Shown here: positions 1 through 8,550 of the stretch, piece after piece
Position numbering within the stretch: the first letter of the stretch is position 1
Layout of the letters: every line of letters starts with the position of its first letter
Assembly: GCF_016863295.1 (NCBI RefSeq)
Contig: NZ_BOOP01000015.1
Location: 1 to 64,000, forward strand
Origin: Planotetraspora phitsanulokensis
Lineage (GTDB): Bacteria > Actinomycetota > Actinomycetes > Streptosporangiales > Streptosporangiaceae
Length of the DNA: 64,000 nt
Direction of reading: 5' to 3'
Program-made: the position numbers and the translations under genes
The notes under the pieces: generated by a model
Seen by the model: only the letters and a program-made list of their open reading frames with translations
Told to the model about the DNA's origin: nothing
Database searches by the model: none

Positions 1-741
1 ACGGCCTTCCACTCGACCTTCGGCGCGGCCTTCCTCGCGGCCTTCCTCGCGGCCTTCTACTCGGCCCTGATCGACCCAGTGAGACAGGTACTGACCGGCG
101 ATCCGCTCGTACTCGTGGCTCGTCGTGGTCACGATCTCCTCCAGGTGCTTGCGCGCCACACTCGGTAGCACGGCGAACACGTAGTTCAAATATAGCTTCG
201 CCCGATCCTCGTCCAGGGTGTCCAGCGCCGCGAGCATGGCCTGCAGCGCCGGTCCGATCTCGGGCCGTTCGGCATGCGCGGTGGCCGACAGGACGGCCAA
301 CTCGGGACAGGCACGCGCCCGCTCCGGATCGGTGATCAGCGGGATGCGACCCGGATGAACGGCCAGCGGAGTGATCGTCCCGCTGGGGCCCAGCTCGATC
401 GCCTGCTCACACCAGCGGGCCACTGCCGGATCCGGGCAGATGACCATCAGGGCGGTCGGGCACTCCAGCCGGGCCCGCAGCGCCGTGGAGTACACCGGCC
501 AACTGAACCGCTTACGCGCGTCACGGCGATTCTGCACCTCCACGATCAGCGCAAGCTGAGCTCCTCCCGCCGCGTCGCGCAGCACCACGACCGAATCGGC
601 GCGGAACTCCACCGGAGCCAACTGAGTGCAGTCCACAGCTTCCACCGCGACCGTGGCGAATGAGGGTGGCTGGACACCGGCGGCGTCCCGCAGCAACTCC
701 ACCGCGGTCATCGGCTGGTTGTGGATCAGCTCGATGGGCAT
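1..741 (-). CDS. Rpn/YhgA-like PD-(D/E)XK nuclease family protein, 3' end outside window
   Basis: Reading the minus strand from an ATG at 741 gives an open frame that runs off the left edge (about 247 residues seen). AGGAGT lies about 10 bases upstream of the start. An in-frame ATG at 762 is a weaker alternative. Near residues 45-75 the pattern ADSVVVLRD followed by ALIVEVQNRRD resembles the D...ExQ core of Rpn/YhgA-like putative transposase-nucleases. The C-terminal end is a run of EGR/EEGR repeats (VEGREEGREEGRAEGR), a charged tail typical of this family. In such families the protein is thought to nick DNA and promote recombination, but many actinobacterial members are uncharacterised. The gene stands alone and divergent from the glycine-riboswitch operon. 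Family assignment is by motif only. Confidence 0.6.
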   Translation of the reverse strand, partial: MPIELIHNQPMTAVELLRDAAGVQPPSFATVAVEAVDCTQLAPVEFRADSVVVLRDAAGGAQLALIVEVQNRRDARKRFSWPVYSTALRARLECPTALMVICPDPAVARWCEQAIELGPSGTITPLAVHPGRIPLITDPERARACPELAVLSATAHAERPEIGPALQAMLAALDTLDEDRAKLYLNYVFAVLPSVARKHLEEIVTTTSHEYERIAGQYLSHWVDQGRVEGREEGREEGRAEGRVEGR

Positions 742-944
742 CTCATGGTCGACTCCTGGCATGAGACGCAAAGTTACTTCATGTATTCAGCCAACTACAG
801 TGAGTTCGCAAAATTCCGCGTAGCGAGATCCATCCCCTCCGGCCGGGGCGACCTCGGTGAACCGCAGGCGATCGGCCGAAAGGTGCCCGGCGGGCGTTAC
901 CGCGAGCAGTCCCCACCCACTAGGCTGGCGGAACACCGGTGATC

Positions 945-1131
945 CCGCGCGGGAGAGCGCCCTGGCATCCTGTCAGGGCCCCTGAAGGAGCAAGCCCTCC
1001 CCGCGAACCTCTCAAGGCAAAGGACCGTGCGGGCCAGGTGACCTCTGGAAAGCAGGCCTGCAGGCCTCGCCGAAGGTGAAAGTCCGGCAAAGGACGGGCG
1101 AAGCTCTCAGGCACCGATGACAGAGGGGGAG
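945..1131 (+). promoter_or_regulatory. Tandem glycine riboswitch (gcvT leader)
   Basis: Two glycine-aptamer-like modules lie in tandem upstream of gcvT. The first runs from about 945 to 1035: GGGAGAGC opening, CTGAAGGAGCAAGC core, then CTCTCAAGGCAAAGGACCG. The second runs from about 1038 to 1131: GCCGAAGGTGAAAG core, then CTCTCAGGCACC and a closing GACAGAGGGGG. Both carry the signature pairs of the RF00504 family. A tandem switch of this kind usually turns on glycine-catabolic genes when glycine is abundant. The remaining leader, 742-944, holds no recognisable gene, only promoter-like DNA for the two divergent units. Confidence 0.88.
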
Positions 1132-1176
1132 GATGCCCAATAGTCCGACGCAGCATCCGTCCTCCTGAGGTGCATC

Positions 1177-2292
1177 ATGTCCCGGTCCACTCCGTTGCGC
1201 GAGGTCCACGAGGCCCTCGGCGCCACCCTGACGGATTTCGCGGGCTGGCTCATGCCCCTGCGTTACGGCAGCGAGTCGGTCGAGCACAACGCGGTCCGCA
1301 CGGCCGCCGGGCTCTTCGACCTCTCCCACATGGGGGAGATCTTCGTCACCGGCCCCCAGGCGGGCGAGGCGCTCGATTACGCCCTTGTCGGCTGGCTCAG
1401 CGCGCTCGACACCGGGCGGGCCCGTTACACCATGATCGTGGACGGGAACGGCCACGTCCTCGACGACCTCATCGTCTACCGGCTCGCGCCCGAGGAGTTC
1501 CTCGTCGTCGCCAACGCCGGCAACTACCCCATGGTCGCCCGGGAGCTGACCGAGCGCGCCGGGTCGTACGACGCGCGGGTTGAGGACCGGTCCGAGTCCT
1601 TCGCGCTGGTCGCGGTGCAGGGCCCGAAGAGCGCCGAGATCCTCGCCAAGCTCACCGAGGCCGACCTCGACGGGCTCAAGTACTACGCAGGCCTCCCCGC
1701 GACCGTCGCCGGGTTCGAGGCCCTCATCGCCCGCACGGGCTACACCGGTGAGGACGGCTTCGAGCTGTTCGTCCGCAACGAGGACGCCGTGCCGCTGTGG
1801 AACGCGCTGTCCGAGGCGGGCGCGGGGCTCGGACTCCTCCCCGCCGGTCTGTCCGCCCGCGACACCCTCCGCCTCGAGGCGGGCATGCCCCTCTACGGCA
1901 ACGAGCTGACCGAGGAGCAGACGCCGTTCGACGCCGGGCTCGGCCGGGTGGTGCGCCTGGACAAGCCGGGCGACTTCGTCGGGCGCGCGGCTCTCGCCGA
2001 ACGCGCGGCCCAGCCGGACCAGGAGGACGGACCGGGCGCGGACGCCCTCCGCCTCGTCGGGCTCGTCGCGCGCGGCCGCAGGGTCCCCCGTCACGGCTAC
2101 CCCGTCACCCGTGACGGCGTGGTCGTGGGCGAGGTGACCAGCGGCGCGCCTTCGCAGTCGCTGGGAAAGCCGATCGCCATGGCGTACGTCTCGCGCAGCG
2201 CTGTGGAAGCGGGTGGCCTGACCGTGGACATTCGTGGCAGCCATGAACCGGTCGACGTCGTTGACCTGCCTTTTTATAGGAGGAGCAAGTGA
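1177..2292 (+). CDS. gcvT: Aminomethyltransferase, T protein of glycine cleavage system
   Basis: GcvT moves the methylene carbon of the lipoyl-bound aminomethyl group to tetrahydrofolate and releases ammonia. The 371-residue product has the normal family length. The N-terminal folate-binding domain contains [31 protein letters not shown] (with the conserved catalytic Asp) and [14 protein letters not shown]. The C-terminal barrel ends with [19 protein letters not shown]. The ATG at 1177 follows GAGGTG and lies about 45 bases after the riboswitch. The TGA stop overlaps the GTG start of gcvH (GTGA), so the two are translationally coupled. GcvP is not in the window. Confidence 0.96.
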   Translation: MSRSTPLREVHEALGATLTDFAGWLMPLRYGSESVEHNAVRTAAGLFDLSHMGEIFVTGPQAGEALDYALVGWLSALDTGRARYTMIVDGNGHVLDDLIVYRLAPEEFLVVANAGNYPMVARELTERAGSYDARVEDRSESFALVAVQGPKSAEILAKLTEADLDGLKYYAGLPATVAGFEALIARTGYTGEDGFELFVRNEDAVPLWNALSEAGAGLGLLPAGLSARDTLRLEAGMPLYGNELTEEQTPFDAGLGRVVRLDKPGDFVGRAALAERAAQPDQEDGPGADALRLVGLVARGRRVPRHGYPVTRDGVVVGEVTSGAPSQSLGKPIAMAYVSRSAVEAGGLTVDIRGSHEPVDVVDLPFYRRSK

Positions 2293-2678
2293 GCACCATT
2301 CCCGAGGACCTCAGCTACACCAAGGAGCACGAGTGGGTGGCCGGGCTCGATGACGGCCGCACCGTGACGGTGGGCGTCACCGCGTACGCCGCCGAGCAGC
2401 TCGGCGACGTGGTGTACGTCCAGGTGCCCGAGGTCGGCGCCGCGGTCACCGCCGGAGACGCCGTGGGCGAGGTCGAGTCCACCAAGTCCGTGAGCGACAT
2501 CTTCGCGCCGGTCACCGGCGAGGTCGTGGAGGTCAACGCGGCCGTCGTCGACGACCCGTCGCTGGTCAACTCCGACCCGTACGGCGAGGGCTGGCTGTTC
2601 CGCGTGCAGATCGGCGAGGAGCCGGAGGACCTGCTCACCTCCGCCGAGTACACCTCGCTCACCACCGCCGAGTCCTGA
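2289..2678 (+). CDS. gcvH: Glycine cleavage system H protein
   Basis: GcvH is the small lipoylated carrier that shuttles the aminomethyl group between P, T and L proteins. The 129-residue product has the lipoyl-domain fold signature, with the attachment lysine at about residue 66 in [15 protein letters not shown], followed by a second hairpin VTGEVVEVN. The start is GTG at 2289, preceded by AGGAGGAGC and overlapping the gcvT stop. Only 25 bases separate it from sdaA, so one transcript from the glycine riboswitch probably covers all three genes. A separate lipoylation enzyme must be supplied from elsewhere. Confidence 0.96.
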   Translation: MSTIPEDLSYTKEHEWVAGLDDGRTVTVGVTAYAAEQLGDVVYVQVPEVGAAVTAGDAVGEVESTKSVSDIFAPVTGEVVEVNAAVVDDPSLVNSDPYGEGWLFRVQIGEEPEDLLTSAEYTSLTTAES

Positions 2679-2703
2679 CCACTTCTCCCAAGGACGCCGA
2701 CCA

Positions 2704-4074
2704 GTGGCTATCAGCGTGTTCGACCTGTTCAAGGTGGGAATCGGGCCGTCCAGCTCGCACACGGGCGGCCCTATGGCCGCGGCGCACCGGTTCGCCCGCG
2801 GCCTGCACGCGGACGGGCTGCTGGAGAAGGTCACCGAGGTCCGGGTGATCCTCTACGGGTCGCTCGGGCTGACGGGGAAGGGGCACGGCAGCGACAAGGC
2901 CGTGCTGCTCGGCCTGTCCGGGGAGAAGCCGGAGCTGGTCGACGTCGACCGTGTCGACGGGATGCTCGAGGCCATGCGGTCGAGCGGCACCGTCCGGCTG
3001 TACGGCACGCACGAGGTGCCCTTCGTGGTGGGCGACCACCTGGTGTTCGAGCGGAAGCTGTCGCTCCCCCACCACCCGAATGGCATGCGCTTCACGGCGT
3101 TCTCCGAGGGCACCGTCGTGCGGGAGAAGGTCTACTACTCGGTCGGCGGCGGGTTCGTCGTGGACGAGAACGCCACCGGCGCCGACCGGATCAAGCCGGA
3201 CGACACGGTGCTGCCGTATCCGTTCACGACGGCCTCTGAGCTACTCGCCCACTGCGCGGACACCGGCCTGTCCGTCTCCGGGCTGATGATGGAGAACGAG
3301 AAGGCGTTCGGCCGTACGCAGGAGGAGATCCGCAGCCAGTTGCTGCACCTGTGGTCGGTCATGGTCGAGTGCGTACGGCGGGGCACCCACAGTGAGGGCA
3401 TCCTGCCCGGCGGTCTGAAGGTCAAGCGCCGGGCGAACCAGCTCCACCGCAGGCTCCAGAGCGAGAACGACACCGATCCGCTGCGCGCCATGGACTGGGT
3501 GACGCTGTTCGCCCTCGCCGTCAACGAGGAGAACGCGGCGGGCGGCCGGATCGTCACGGCCCCCACGAACGGCGCGGCGGGGATCATCCCCGCCGTCCTG
3601 TCGTACTACACGAGGTTCATCCCGGGGGCGGACGACGACGGGGTGGTCCGCTTCCTGCTGACCGCCGGAGCCATGGGCGTGCTGTTTAAGGAGAACGCCT
3701 CGATCTCCGGCGCCGAGGTCGGCTGCCAGGGCGAGGTCGGTTCGGCCTGCTCGATGGCGGCGGCGGGGCTCACCGAGGTGCTGGGCGGCACCCCCGAGCA
3801 GGTGGAGAACGCCGCCGAGATCGGCATCGAGCACAACCTGGGCCTGACCTGCGACCCGATCGGCGGCCTCGTCCAGATCCCCTGCATCGAGCGCAACGCG
3901 GTCGCCTCGATCAAGGCGATCGCCGCGGCCAGAATCGCGCTGCGCGGGGACGGCCGTCACTTCGTGGCGCTGGACAAGGCCATAAAGACGATGCGGGACA
4001 CCGGCAGGGACATGCTCGACAAGTACAAGGAGACCTCGCGCGGCGGCCTCGCCGTCAACGTCATCGAATGCTGA
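2704..4074 (+). CDS. sdaA: L-serine ammonia-lyase, single-chain Fe-S type
   Basis: The enzyme deaminates L-serine to pyruvate and ammonia using a 4Fe-4S cluster rather than PLP. The 456-residue single chain holds both domains. The N-terminal beta domain has [20 protein letters not shown] near residues 12-31. The C-terminal alpha domain has [14 protein letters not shown] and the cluster cysteines in [21 protein letters not shown] and IPCIERNAV. The start is GTG at 2704. Following gcvT-gcvH by 25 bases, it is likely induced by glycine. This fits glycine to serine to pyruvate catabolism, because the cleavage system generates the methylene-THF used for serine synthesis. Confidence 0.95.
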   Translation: MAISVFDLFKVGIGPSSSHTGGPMAAAHRFARGLHADGLLEKVTEVRVILYGSLGLTGKGHGSDKAVLLGLSGEKPELVDVDRVDGMLEAMRSSGTVRLYGTHEVPFVVGDHLVFERKLSLPHHPNGMRFTAFSEGTVVREKVYYSVGGGFVVDENATGADRIKPDDTVLPYPFTTASELLAHCADTGLSVSGLMMENEKAFGRTQEEIRSQLLHLWSVMVECVRRGTHSEGILPGGLKVKRRANQLHRRLQSENDTDPLRAMDWVTLFALAVNEENAAGGRIVTAPTNGAAGIIPAVLSYYTRFIPGADDDGVVRFLLTAGAMGVLFKENASISGAEVGCQGEVGSACSMAAAGLTEVLGGTPEQVENAAEIGIEHNLGLTCDPIGGLVQIPCIERNAVASIKAIAAARIALRGDGRHFVALDKAIKTMRDTGRDMLDKYKETSRGGLAVNVIEC

Positions 4075-4078
4075 CCCG

Positions 4079-4555
4079 TCAGCGCCGGCGGACGTGAAGC
4101 CGCACGAGCGTGGGGATGTCCTCGCGGTCGACCGCCCCACGCACGCGCGGGATCGCGTCGCCGTCGAGGCGCCCGATCACCTCGTGCAGGTCGGCGCGGG
4201 GAAGCAGGGACACCAGGACGCGCATCCGCTTGTCGCGGACCAGCCTGACCTGGATCCTCCCGATGCCCTCGATGCCCTTCATCGCGACGCCCAGCATCGC
4301 CGTCCCCGATCCCGTACGGCTCCCGCAGCGTCCCCAGCCGAGGGCGACCGCGAGCCAGCGTGTGACGAGCAGGGCGATCAGGATGGCGGCGGCCGCGGCC
4401 GGCGGCCGCGCCCAGGCGTTGTTCACGAAGAACGACAGGTCGACGATCCGTGTGCCGAGGTGATCCGCCCGGGCGGCCAGAACGCCGACGCCCGCCGAGG
4501 CCATGAGCAGCCCGACGATCCCGAGACCGATCCGGTTCCCCATGTACGCGCGCAT
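4079..4555 (-). CDS. AmaP-like alkaline-shock membrane anchor protein
   Basis: The 158-residue product has two N-terminal membrane segments (about residues 5-27 and 48-70) and then a basic cytoplasmic domain of alternating hydrophobic strands (IQVRLVRDKRMRVLVSLLP). This layout is that of actinobacterial AmaP-like proteins, which anchor Asp23/Gls24 envelope-stress proteins. I chose the ATG at 4555 because GGAGAGG precedes it and it lies 2 bases after the stop of the upstream DUF6286 gene; longer in-frame starts would overlap that gene. The 3' end is only 5 bases from the convergent sdaA stop. No Asp23/Gls24 gene is visible here, which is unusual for this pair. Confidence 0.65.
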   Translation of the reverse strand: MRAYMGNRIGLGIVGLLMASAGVGVLAARADHLGTRIVDLSFFVNNAWARPPAAAAAILIALLVTRWLAVALGWGRCGSRTGSGTAMLGVAMKGIEGIGRIQVRLVRDKRMRVLVSLLPRADLHEVIGRLDGDAIPRVRGAVDREDIPTLVRLHVRRR

Positions 4556-4557
4556 CT

Positions 4558-5160
4558 TCAGCCTCTCCTCCTCCTGCGCAGCCGTACGACGACCTCGTGA
4601 CGGCACTGCACGCCGAGGCCGGACAGCTGGTCTCCCACGGCCGCCCCGACCTCACGCAGCAGTTCGCCCGCGCCCTTGGCCTCGGTGACCACCACGACCT
4701 CGATCTGGCCGCGCAACATCCGCACGCGGGCCCGCTGGACGCCTTCGACCGTCTGGGCCGCGACCGCGAGGGTCCTGCTCAGGCCGGCGCGGGTCAGTCC
4801 CATCACCAGGAGCGGGTCCTCGCACTCCAGGGGCACCAGCCGGGGCCGCCCGGGCAGTACGGCGAGGGCCACCAGGCCCGCACCGCAAACGATCATCATG
4901 GCGGCCGTGCCGGGGACGGCGGGGTCCGCGAAGGTCGTCGACAACAGGCGATGGAGCGGCGGCCACAGGACGGGCGAGCCGAAGATCGTCGCGATGATCT
5001 CGACGGCCAGGGCCCACGCGCCCACGGAGAGCACCGCGGCCACCACGATCCCCACAGGCGTGCGGCCCGGCCGCAGCGCCCGGATCGCGTTGCGTCGTAC
5101 GGCTCGCCGACTGTCGCCCTTGGCCGACGCGCCCGCGAAGATCTCCTGCACGACGCTCAT
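4558..5160 (-). CDS. DUF6286-type membrane protein, partner of AmaP-like protein
   Basis: The 200-residue protein has a basic N-terminus, two membrane helices (about residues 35-60 and 83-103) and a C-terminal region with strands VQRARVRMLRGQIEVVVVTEAKG. This matches the DUF6286 proteins that commonly travel with Asp23/Gls24 and AmaP-like genes in actinomycetes. The ATG at 5160 is preceded by AGAGGTGA. A GTG at 5184 is possible but has no site. It is the first gene of a two-gene minus-strand unit. Its exact function is unknown; envelope stress or membrane organisation is inferred from neighbours. Confidence 0.6.
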   Translation of the reverse strand: MSVVQEIFAGASAKGDSRRAVRRNAIRALRPGRTPVGIVVAAVLSVGAWALAVEIIATIFGSPVLWPPLHRLLSTTFADPAVPGTAAMMIVCGAGLVALAVLPGRPRLVPLECEDPLLVMGLTRAGLSRTLAVAAQTVEGVQRARVRMLRGQIEVVVVTEAKGAGELLREVGAAVGDQLSGLGVQCRHEVVVRLRRRRRG

Positions 5161-5361
5161 CAGACGGTCACCTCTGGCCAGCACAGCATCGGATCCGATC
5201 TGTAGTCACCTGTTCAGGGGTACACGGCGAGAGGCGTCGACGAGCCGATCACCCGCCATCTTGCGCGATCATGGCCGCGCGGCCCCGGAATCTTTGCGAT
5301 GGCGCCCGTTAACGTGAGTGGTACTCATTTAATTTGCGCCTATTCGTACTAGGCTGCGGAC

Positions 5362-6537
5362 ATGGACGACCGACAGCGTCTTGACCATGCCACGGCGGGC
5401 CTGCACCCGCCCTTCGCGGTGGTCGACCTCGACGCGCTGCGGTCCAACGCCGCCGACATGGCCCGCCGCGCCAACGGCAAGCCGATCCGCGTCGCCAGCA
5501 AGTCGATTCGCAGCCGGGCGATCCTCGAACGCGTCCTCGCCATGGACGGCTTCGCCGGCATCATGGCGTTCACGCTTCCCGAGGCGCTCTGGCTCGTGTC
5601 CTGTGGGCTGCGTGACGTGCTCGTGGCGTATCCGTCAGTGGACACGGACGCCCTGCGCGCGCTCGGCTCCGACAGCCGGGCAGCCGGCGAGATAGCCGTG
5701 ATGGTCGACTCTCCGGACCATCTGGGTCTGATCGAAAGCCTCCACCTCCCTCACCAGATCCGGATATGTCTTGATATGGACGCGGCGTTTGTGGCGTTCG
5801 CCGGGAAACTGCGCGTGGGGGCCCTACGCTCCCCCGTCCGCGAGCCCGACCAGGCGGCCCGGATCGCCGAGGACATCGCCGGCCGCCCCGGAATGCGCCT
5901 GGTCGGCCTCATGTCGTACGAGGCGCAGATCGCCGGCGTGGGCGACCGGGTCCCCGGCGCGTACGGGCGGGTCGTCCGGTGGATGCAGGCCAGATCCGGC
6001 CAGGAACTCGCCGTACGGCGTGCGAAGGTCGTCAAGGCCGTACGGCAGGCCGCGGACCTGGAGTTCGTCAACGGCGGGGGCACGGGCAGCATCGAGCGGA
6101 CGACGGCGGAGGACGCGATCACCGAGGTGGCGGCCGGCTCGGGCTTCTTCCATCCACGGCTTTTCGACTTCTACCGGAGCTTCAGCGGGCGGCCGGCGGC
6201 GTTGTTCGCCCTGCCGGTGGTGCGCAAGCCGTCCCCGGGGGTCGCGACGGTGCTGGGCGGCGGGTATCCGGCCTCGGGCCCGTCGGGGGCGAACCGGCTG
6301 CCCCATCCTCATCTGCCGGCCGGGCTGAGGTACGACTCCAACGAGGGAGCGGGCGAAGTTCAGACCCCGCTGGTCGGCGAAGCCGCCCAGCACCTGCGGA
6401 TCGGAGACCGCGTCTGGTTCCGGCACGCCAAGGCCGGAGAGTTGTGCGAGCGCTTCGCCAGCCTGCACCTGATCGAAGGCGACCGATTGATCGAGGAAGT
6501 CCCCACCTACCGAGGAGAGGGCCAAACCTTCCTCTAG
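5362..6537 (+). CDS. Fold-type III PLP enzyme, D-threonine aldolase / D-serine dehydratase-like
   Basis: The 391-residue product has the alanine-racemase-like N-terminal barrel, opening with FAVVDLDALRSNAADM. The probable PLP lysine is in RVASKSIRS (about residue 47), and phosphate-binding glycines occur in EFVNGGGTGSIE. The C-terminal part (GDRVWFRHAKAGELCERF) has the H-x-K-x-x-x-x-C metal-site pattern of the D-serine dehydratase-like domain. Members cleave or deaminate D-amino acids or beta-hydroxy amino acids; the substrate cannot be read from sequence. It is a single transcription unit with an AT-richer upstream region (5320-5350). A 53-bp repeat locus begins 14 bases after the stop. Confidence 0.8.
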   Translation: MDDRQRLDHATAGLHPPFAVVDLDALRSNAADMARRANGKPIRVASKSIRSRAILERVLAMDGFAGIMAFTLPEALWLVSCGLRDVLVAYPSVDTDALRALGSDSRAAGEIAVMVDSPDHLGLIESLHLPHQIRICLDMDAAFVAFAGKLRVGALRSPVREPDQAARIAEDIAGRPGMRLVGLMSYEAQIAGVGDRVPGAYGRVVRWMQARSGQELAVRRAKVVKAVRQAADLEFVNGGGTGSIERTTAEDAITEVAAGSGFFHPRLFDFYRSFSGRPAALFALPVVRKPSPGVATVLGGGYPASGPSGANRLPHPHLPAGLRYDSNEGAGEVQTPLVGEAAQHLRIGDRVWFRHAKAGELCERFASLHLIEGDRLIEEVPTYRGEGQTFL

Positions 6538-6550
6538 CCCCCTCCCCCCG

Positions 6551-6616
6551 CGTGATCATGCACAGGTTCGCGGATTGCCCACTCGACCAGCCCAAACCCC
6601 GGGCGTGATCACGCCC
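6551..6616 (+). repeat. Dispersed 53-bp repeat, locus A (two cores)
   Basis: A core CGTGATCATGCACAGGTTCG starts at 6551 and a second, decayed core CGTGATCACGCCC starts at 6604, exactly 53 bases later. The DNA between them (GATTGCCC...CAGCCCAA...CCCGGG) resembles the matching part of the unit at 20846, so the whole 53-bp unit is repeated and not only the core. It lies between the 3' ends of two convergent genes. Confidence 0.8.
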
Positions 6617-6635
6617 AAGGGTAGGGCAGGCGGTG

Positions 6636-6959
6636 TCAGCGGTTGCGGCGGCGCATCATGATGATGGCGGCCCCCACGACGAGGACGGCGCCGATTCCGA
6701 TCAGCACCGGGGCCATGGACTGCGCTGGCGCGTACCGTCCCTCCCCCTCCATCTCGGTGTCGGAACGCGTCGTGGGACCTCCCACGAGATCCCCGATCGA
6801 CGACACCAGGTGTTCCGCGTTGGCCTTGACCTTGGCGACGCCCCGCTCGGCCACCCGTTTCGGGCTCACGCGGTCCGCGATGGCGTCGACCGTGCGAGCC
6901 AGTTCGGCCCGGGTGCGCTCGATCTCTCGTTCCAGCGCATCGGGATCGGTGTCAGCCAT
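6636..6959 (-). CDS. DUF3618 membrane protein
   Basis: The 107-residue protein starts MADTDPDALEREIERTRAEL, the acidic-amphipathic opening of DUF3618. The next part, ELARTVDAIADRVSPKRVAERG, is typical of the family. After an acidic linker it ends in one hydrophobic helix (about residues 78-98) and a basic tail MMRRRNR, so it is probably C-terminally anchored in the cytoplasmic membrane. The ATG at 6959 has a strong AGGAGGGG site; an upstream in-frame start at 7064 lacks one. DUF3618 proteins often accompany phage-holin-like or envelope-stress proteins. No such partner is adjacent, and the function is unknown. Confidence 0.82.
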   Translation of the reverse strand: MADTDPDALEREIERTRAELARTVDAIADRVSPKRVAERGVAKVKANAEHLVSSIGDLVGGPTTRSDTEMEGEGRYAPAQSMAPVLIGIGAVLVVGAAIIMMRRRNR

Positions 6960-7094
6960 GCGATCCCCTCCTGTGGTTTTTCCGTAGGTGATCAGTCTGC
7001 CAGGTCCGGTACGCACCCCGCACAACGGCCGAACCGGTAGTTTGGTTGGCGCTTGTCCCCACATCGACGCGGGTCACCCTCACGGGAGGTAGCA

Positions 7095-7562
7095 ATGAGC
7101 AGGCTCGAGGTCGGCGACGCCGCGCCCGAATTCACCCTCAACGACGACGAGGGCGACGAGGTGTCGCTCGAGTCGTTCCGTGGCAAGCGCGTCATCCTTT
7201 ATTTCTACCCAGCGGCGATGACTCCAGGCTGCACCAAGCAGGCCTGCGACTTCCGCGACAATCTGGGCTCGCTGACCGCCCAGGGCTTCGTCGTCCTCGG
7301 CGTGTCCAAGGACAAGCCCGCCAAGCTGCAGCAGTTCCGCGAGCGTGACGGGCTCACGTTCCCGCTTTTGTCCGACGTCGATCTCGACGTGCACAAGGCG
7401 TACGGCGCCTACGGCGAGAAGACGAACTACGGCAAGACGATCATGGGTGTCATCCGCTCGACCTTCGTCATCGACGCCGACGGCAAGATCGAGAAGGCGC
7501 TCTACAACGTGAAGGCCACCGGTCACGTCGCCCGGCTGGTGAAGGAGCTCGGCATCTCCTGA
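7095..7562 (+). CDS. bcp: Thioredoxin-dependent thiol peroxidase, Bcp/PrxQ type
   Basis: This peroxiredoxin reduces hydrogen peroxide and organic hydroperoxides. The 155-residue product has the thioredoxin fold with the peroxidatic Cys46 in the P-x-x-x-T-x-x-C motif (PAAMTPGCTKQACDF). The resolving Cys is at position 51, the spacing of atypical 2-Cys Bcp enzymes. LGVSKD, FPLLSD and RSTFVIDADGKI follow as usual. The ATG at 7095 follows GGGAGGT. A hairpin terminator at 7583 ends the unit and the tRNA gene follows about 130 bases downstream. Confidence 0.95.
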   Translation: MSRLEVGDAAPEFTLNDDEGDEVSLESFRGKRVILYFYPAAMTPGCTKQACDFRDNLGSLTAQGFVVLGVSKDKPAKLQQFRERDGLTFPLLSDVDLDVHKAYGAYGEKTNYGKTIMGVIRSTFVIDADGKIEKALYNVKATGHVARLVKELGIS

Positions 7563-7582
7563 CCCGTATGGTCACACCGCCC

Positions 7583-7608
7583 GAGGCCGCCGCAAAACGG
7601 GCGGCCTC
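7583..7608 (+). terminator. Hairpin terminator after bcp
   Basis: GAGGCCGCC and GGCGGCCTC form a perfect 9-bp stem around an 8-base A-rich loop, 20 bases past the bcp stop. There is no U-tract, which is usual for actinomycete terminators. Confidence 0.6.
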
Positions 7609-7693
7609 CGGCGGTACCCAGCCTGTACGATGGGCGGCGCCTGCCTGTGACGTCACAGGGACCGCACCGCCGTCGACGGTGTGTAGTAGACGA

Positions 7694-7766
7694 GGGGCCG
7701 TAGTCCAACGGCAGAGACAGCGGCTTTAGGTGCCGTCCAGCGTGGGTTCGAATCCCACCGGCCCCA
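7694..7766 (+). tRNA. tRNA-like gene with UAG anticodon but short variable loop (class I shape)
   Basis: The 73-base cloverleaf has acceptor GGGGCCG/CGGCCCC, D arm GTCC-AACGGCAG-AGAC with one mismatched pair, and anticodon stem GCGGC/GCCGT closing a loop TTTAGGT (anticodon TAG at 7727-7729). A five-base variable region CCAGC is followed by T arm GTGGG-TTCGAAT-CCCAC and discriminator A73. CCA is not encoded. The anticodon would read CUA (Leu), but normal bacterial tRNA-Leu is class II with a long variable arm, which this gene lacks. It could be a specialised or non-canonical tRNA, or a Leu isoacceptor of odd shape. The cloverleaf itself is clear; its identity is not. Confidence 0.85.
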
Positions 7767-7786
7767 CTGTGTGACCGGCGATGCGG

Positions 7787-8395
7787 TTACGAACCCGGAC
7801 CAGAACCCGGACCGGGGTCCGGAGCGGCGCACTGCAATCCCGCGTCGGTCCACCGGCAGTATCGGGACAGGTCGTCGGACGGCCGGTTCTGCCCGAAGCG
7901 CGGACCGCCCTGGCCGTCTCGCGGAAGCCGCCGCTGACCCTGGCCGGGATCGGACCACACGACTCCGTAGCGCGGGCCGTGGAGCCGGTGCCAGAGGTTG
8001 TCGCCGACCAGGACGACGCCCCCGCCGAACAGGGCTCCCACCACCGCGCAGACCACACCGACGATCACGAGCCGGCCGGTGTCCGTGCGACGCGGCCGAG
8101 GGGCGCCCGGAGGGCCCATCGGGCGTGCCGGTGGAGGAGGAACCCCAGGTCCGCCCTGTCCCGTCGCGGGACGCCAGCCGGGTGCATTCCAGCCTGCCCC
8201 GCCGGGCCCGAAGGCGTACCCCGGCGCGGATTGGCCGGCGGAGCCTACTCCGGGCCCTGCAGCAGGCCCGGAGCGTGGCTCCGCCGTGGTCTGGTGGGGA
8301 GCCGCCTCGGCAGGAAGCGGTGTGGTGCCCTCTCCCGGCCCCGGAACGCGCGACTCATCCTCAGCATCGCGCGGCCCTCCATGTTGATCCGCCAT
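7787..8395 (-). CDS. Proline/glycine-rich single-pass membrane protein, unknown function
   Basis: The 202-residue product has a long Pro/Gly/Ala-rich cytoplasmic N-terminus (about residues 1-105, including PPPPARPMGPPGAPRP). One hydrophobic helix (LVIVGVVCAVVGALFGGGVVLVG, about 108-130) follows, then a short extracytoplasmic tail with two cysteines (SRYCRWTDAGLQC). The ATG at 8395 has AGGAGA upstream; a GTG one codon earlier is possible. This composition is common in actinomycete membrane proteins and gives no functional clue. The gene lies alone, convergent with the tRNA-like gene. Confidence 0.65.
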   Translation of the reverse strand: MADQHGGPRDAEDESRVPGPGEGTTPLPAEAAPHQTTAEPRSGPAAGPGVGSAGQSAPGYAFGPGGAGWNAPGWRPATGQGGPGVPPPPARPMGPPGAPRPRRTDTGRLVIVGVVCAVVGALFGGGVVLVGDNLWHRLHGPRYGVVWSDPGQGQRRLPRDGQGGPRFGQNRPSDDLSRYCRWTDAGLQCAAPDPGPGSGPGS

Positions 8396-8550
8396 CACAG
8401 ATCTCCTGTCCGCCCCCGACCGAGGCGCTCCCGGGGATAATGATGGTCCTCATTTCGTAAAGGCGGCGTAAGGCCCGTCCTCGCATGTGCGACCTGAGTC
8501 GTACGCCCGGATCACTCCGAAGGCGGAACACCGCTGAGCAGCCACTACGT

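Noticed and set aside
5269..5276. Further copies of the dispersed repeat at 5.27 kb and 10.51 kb
   Set aside because: GCGATCATGG and GCATGATCGC share only short palindromic parts and lack the CGTGATCATGCAC context.
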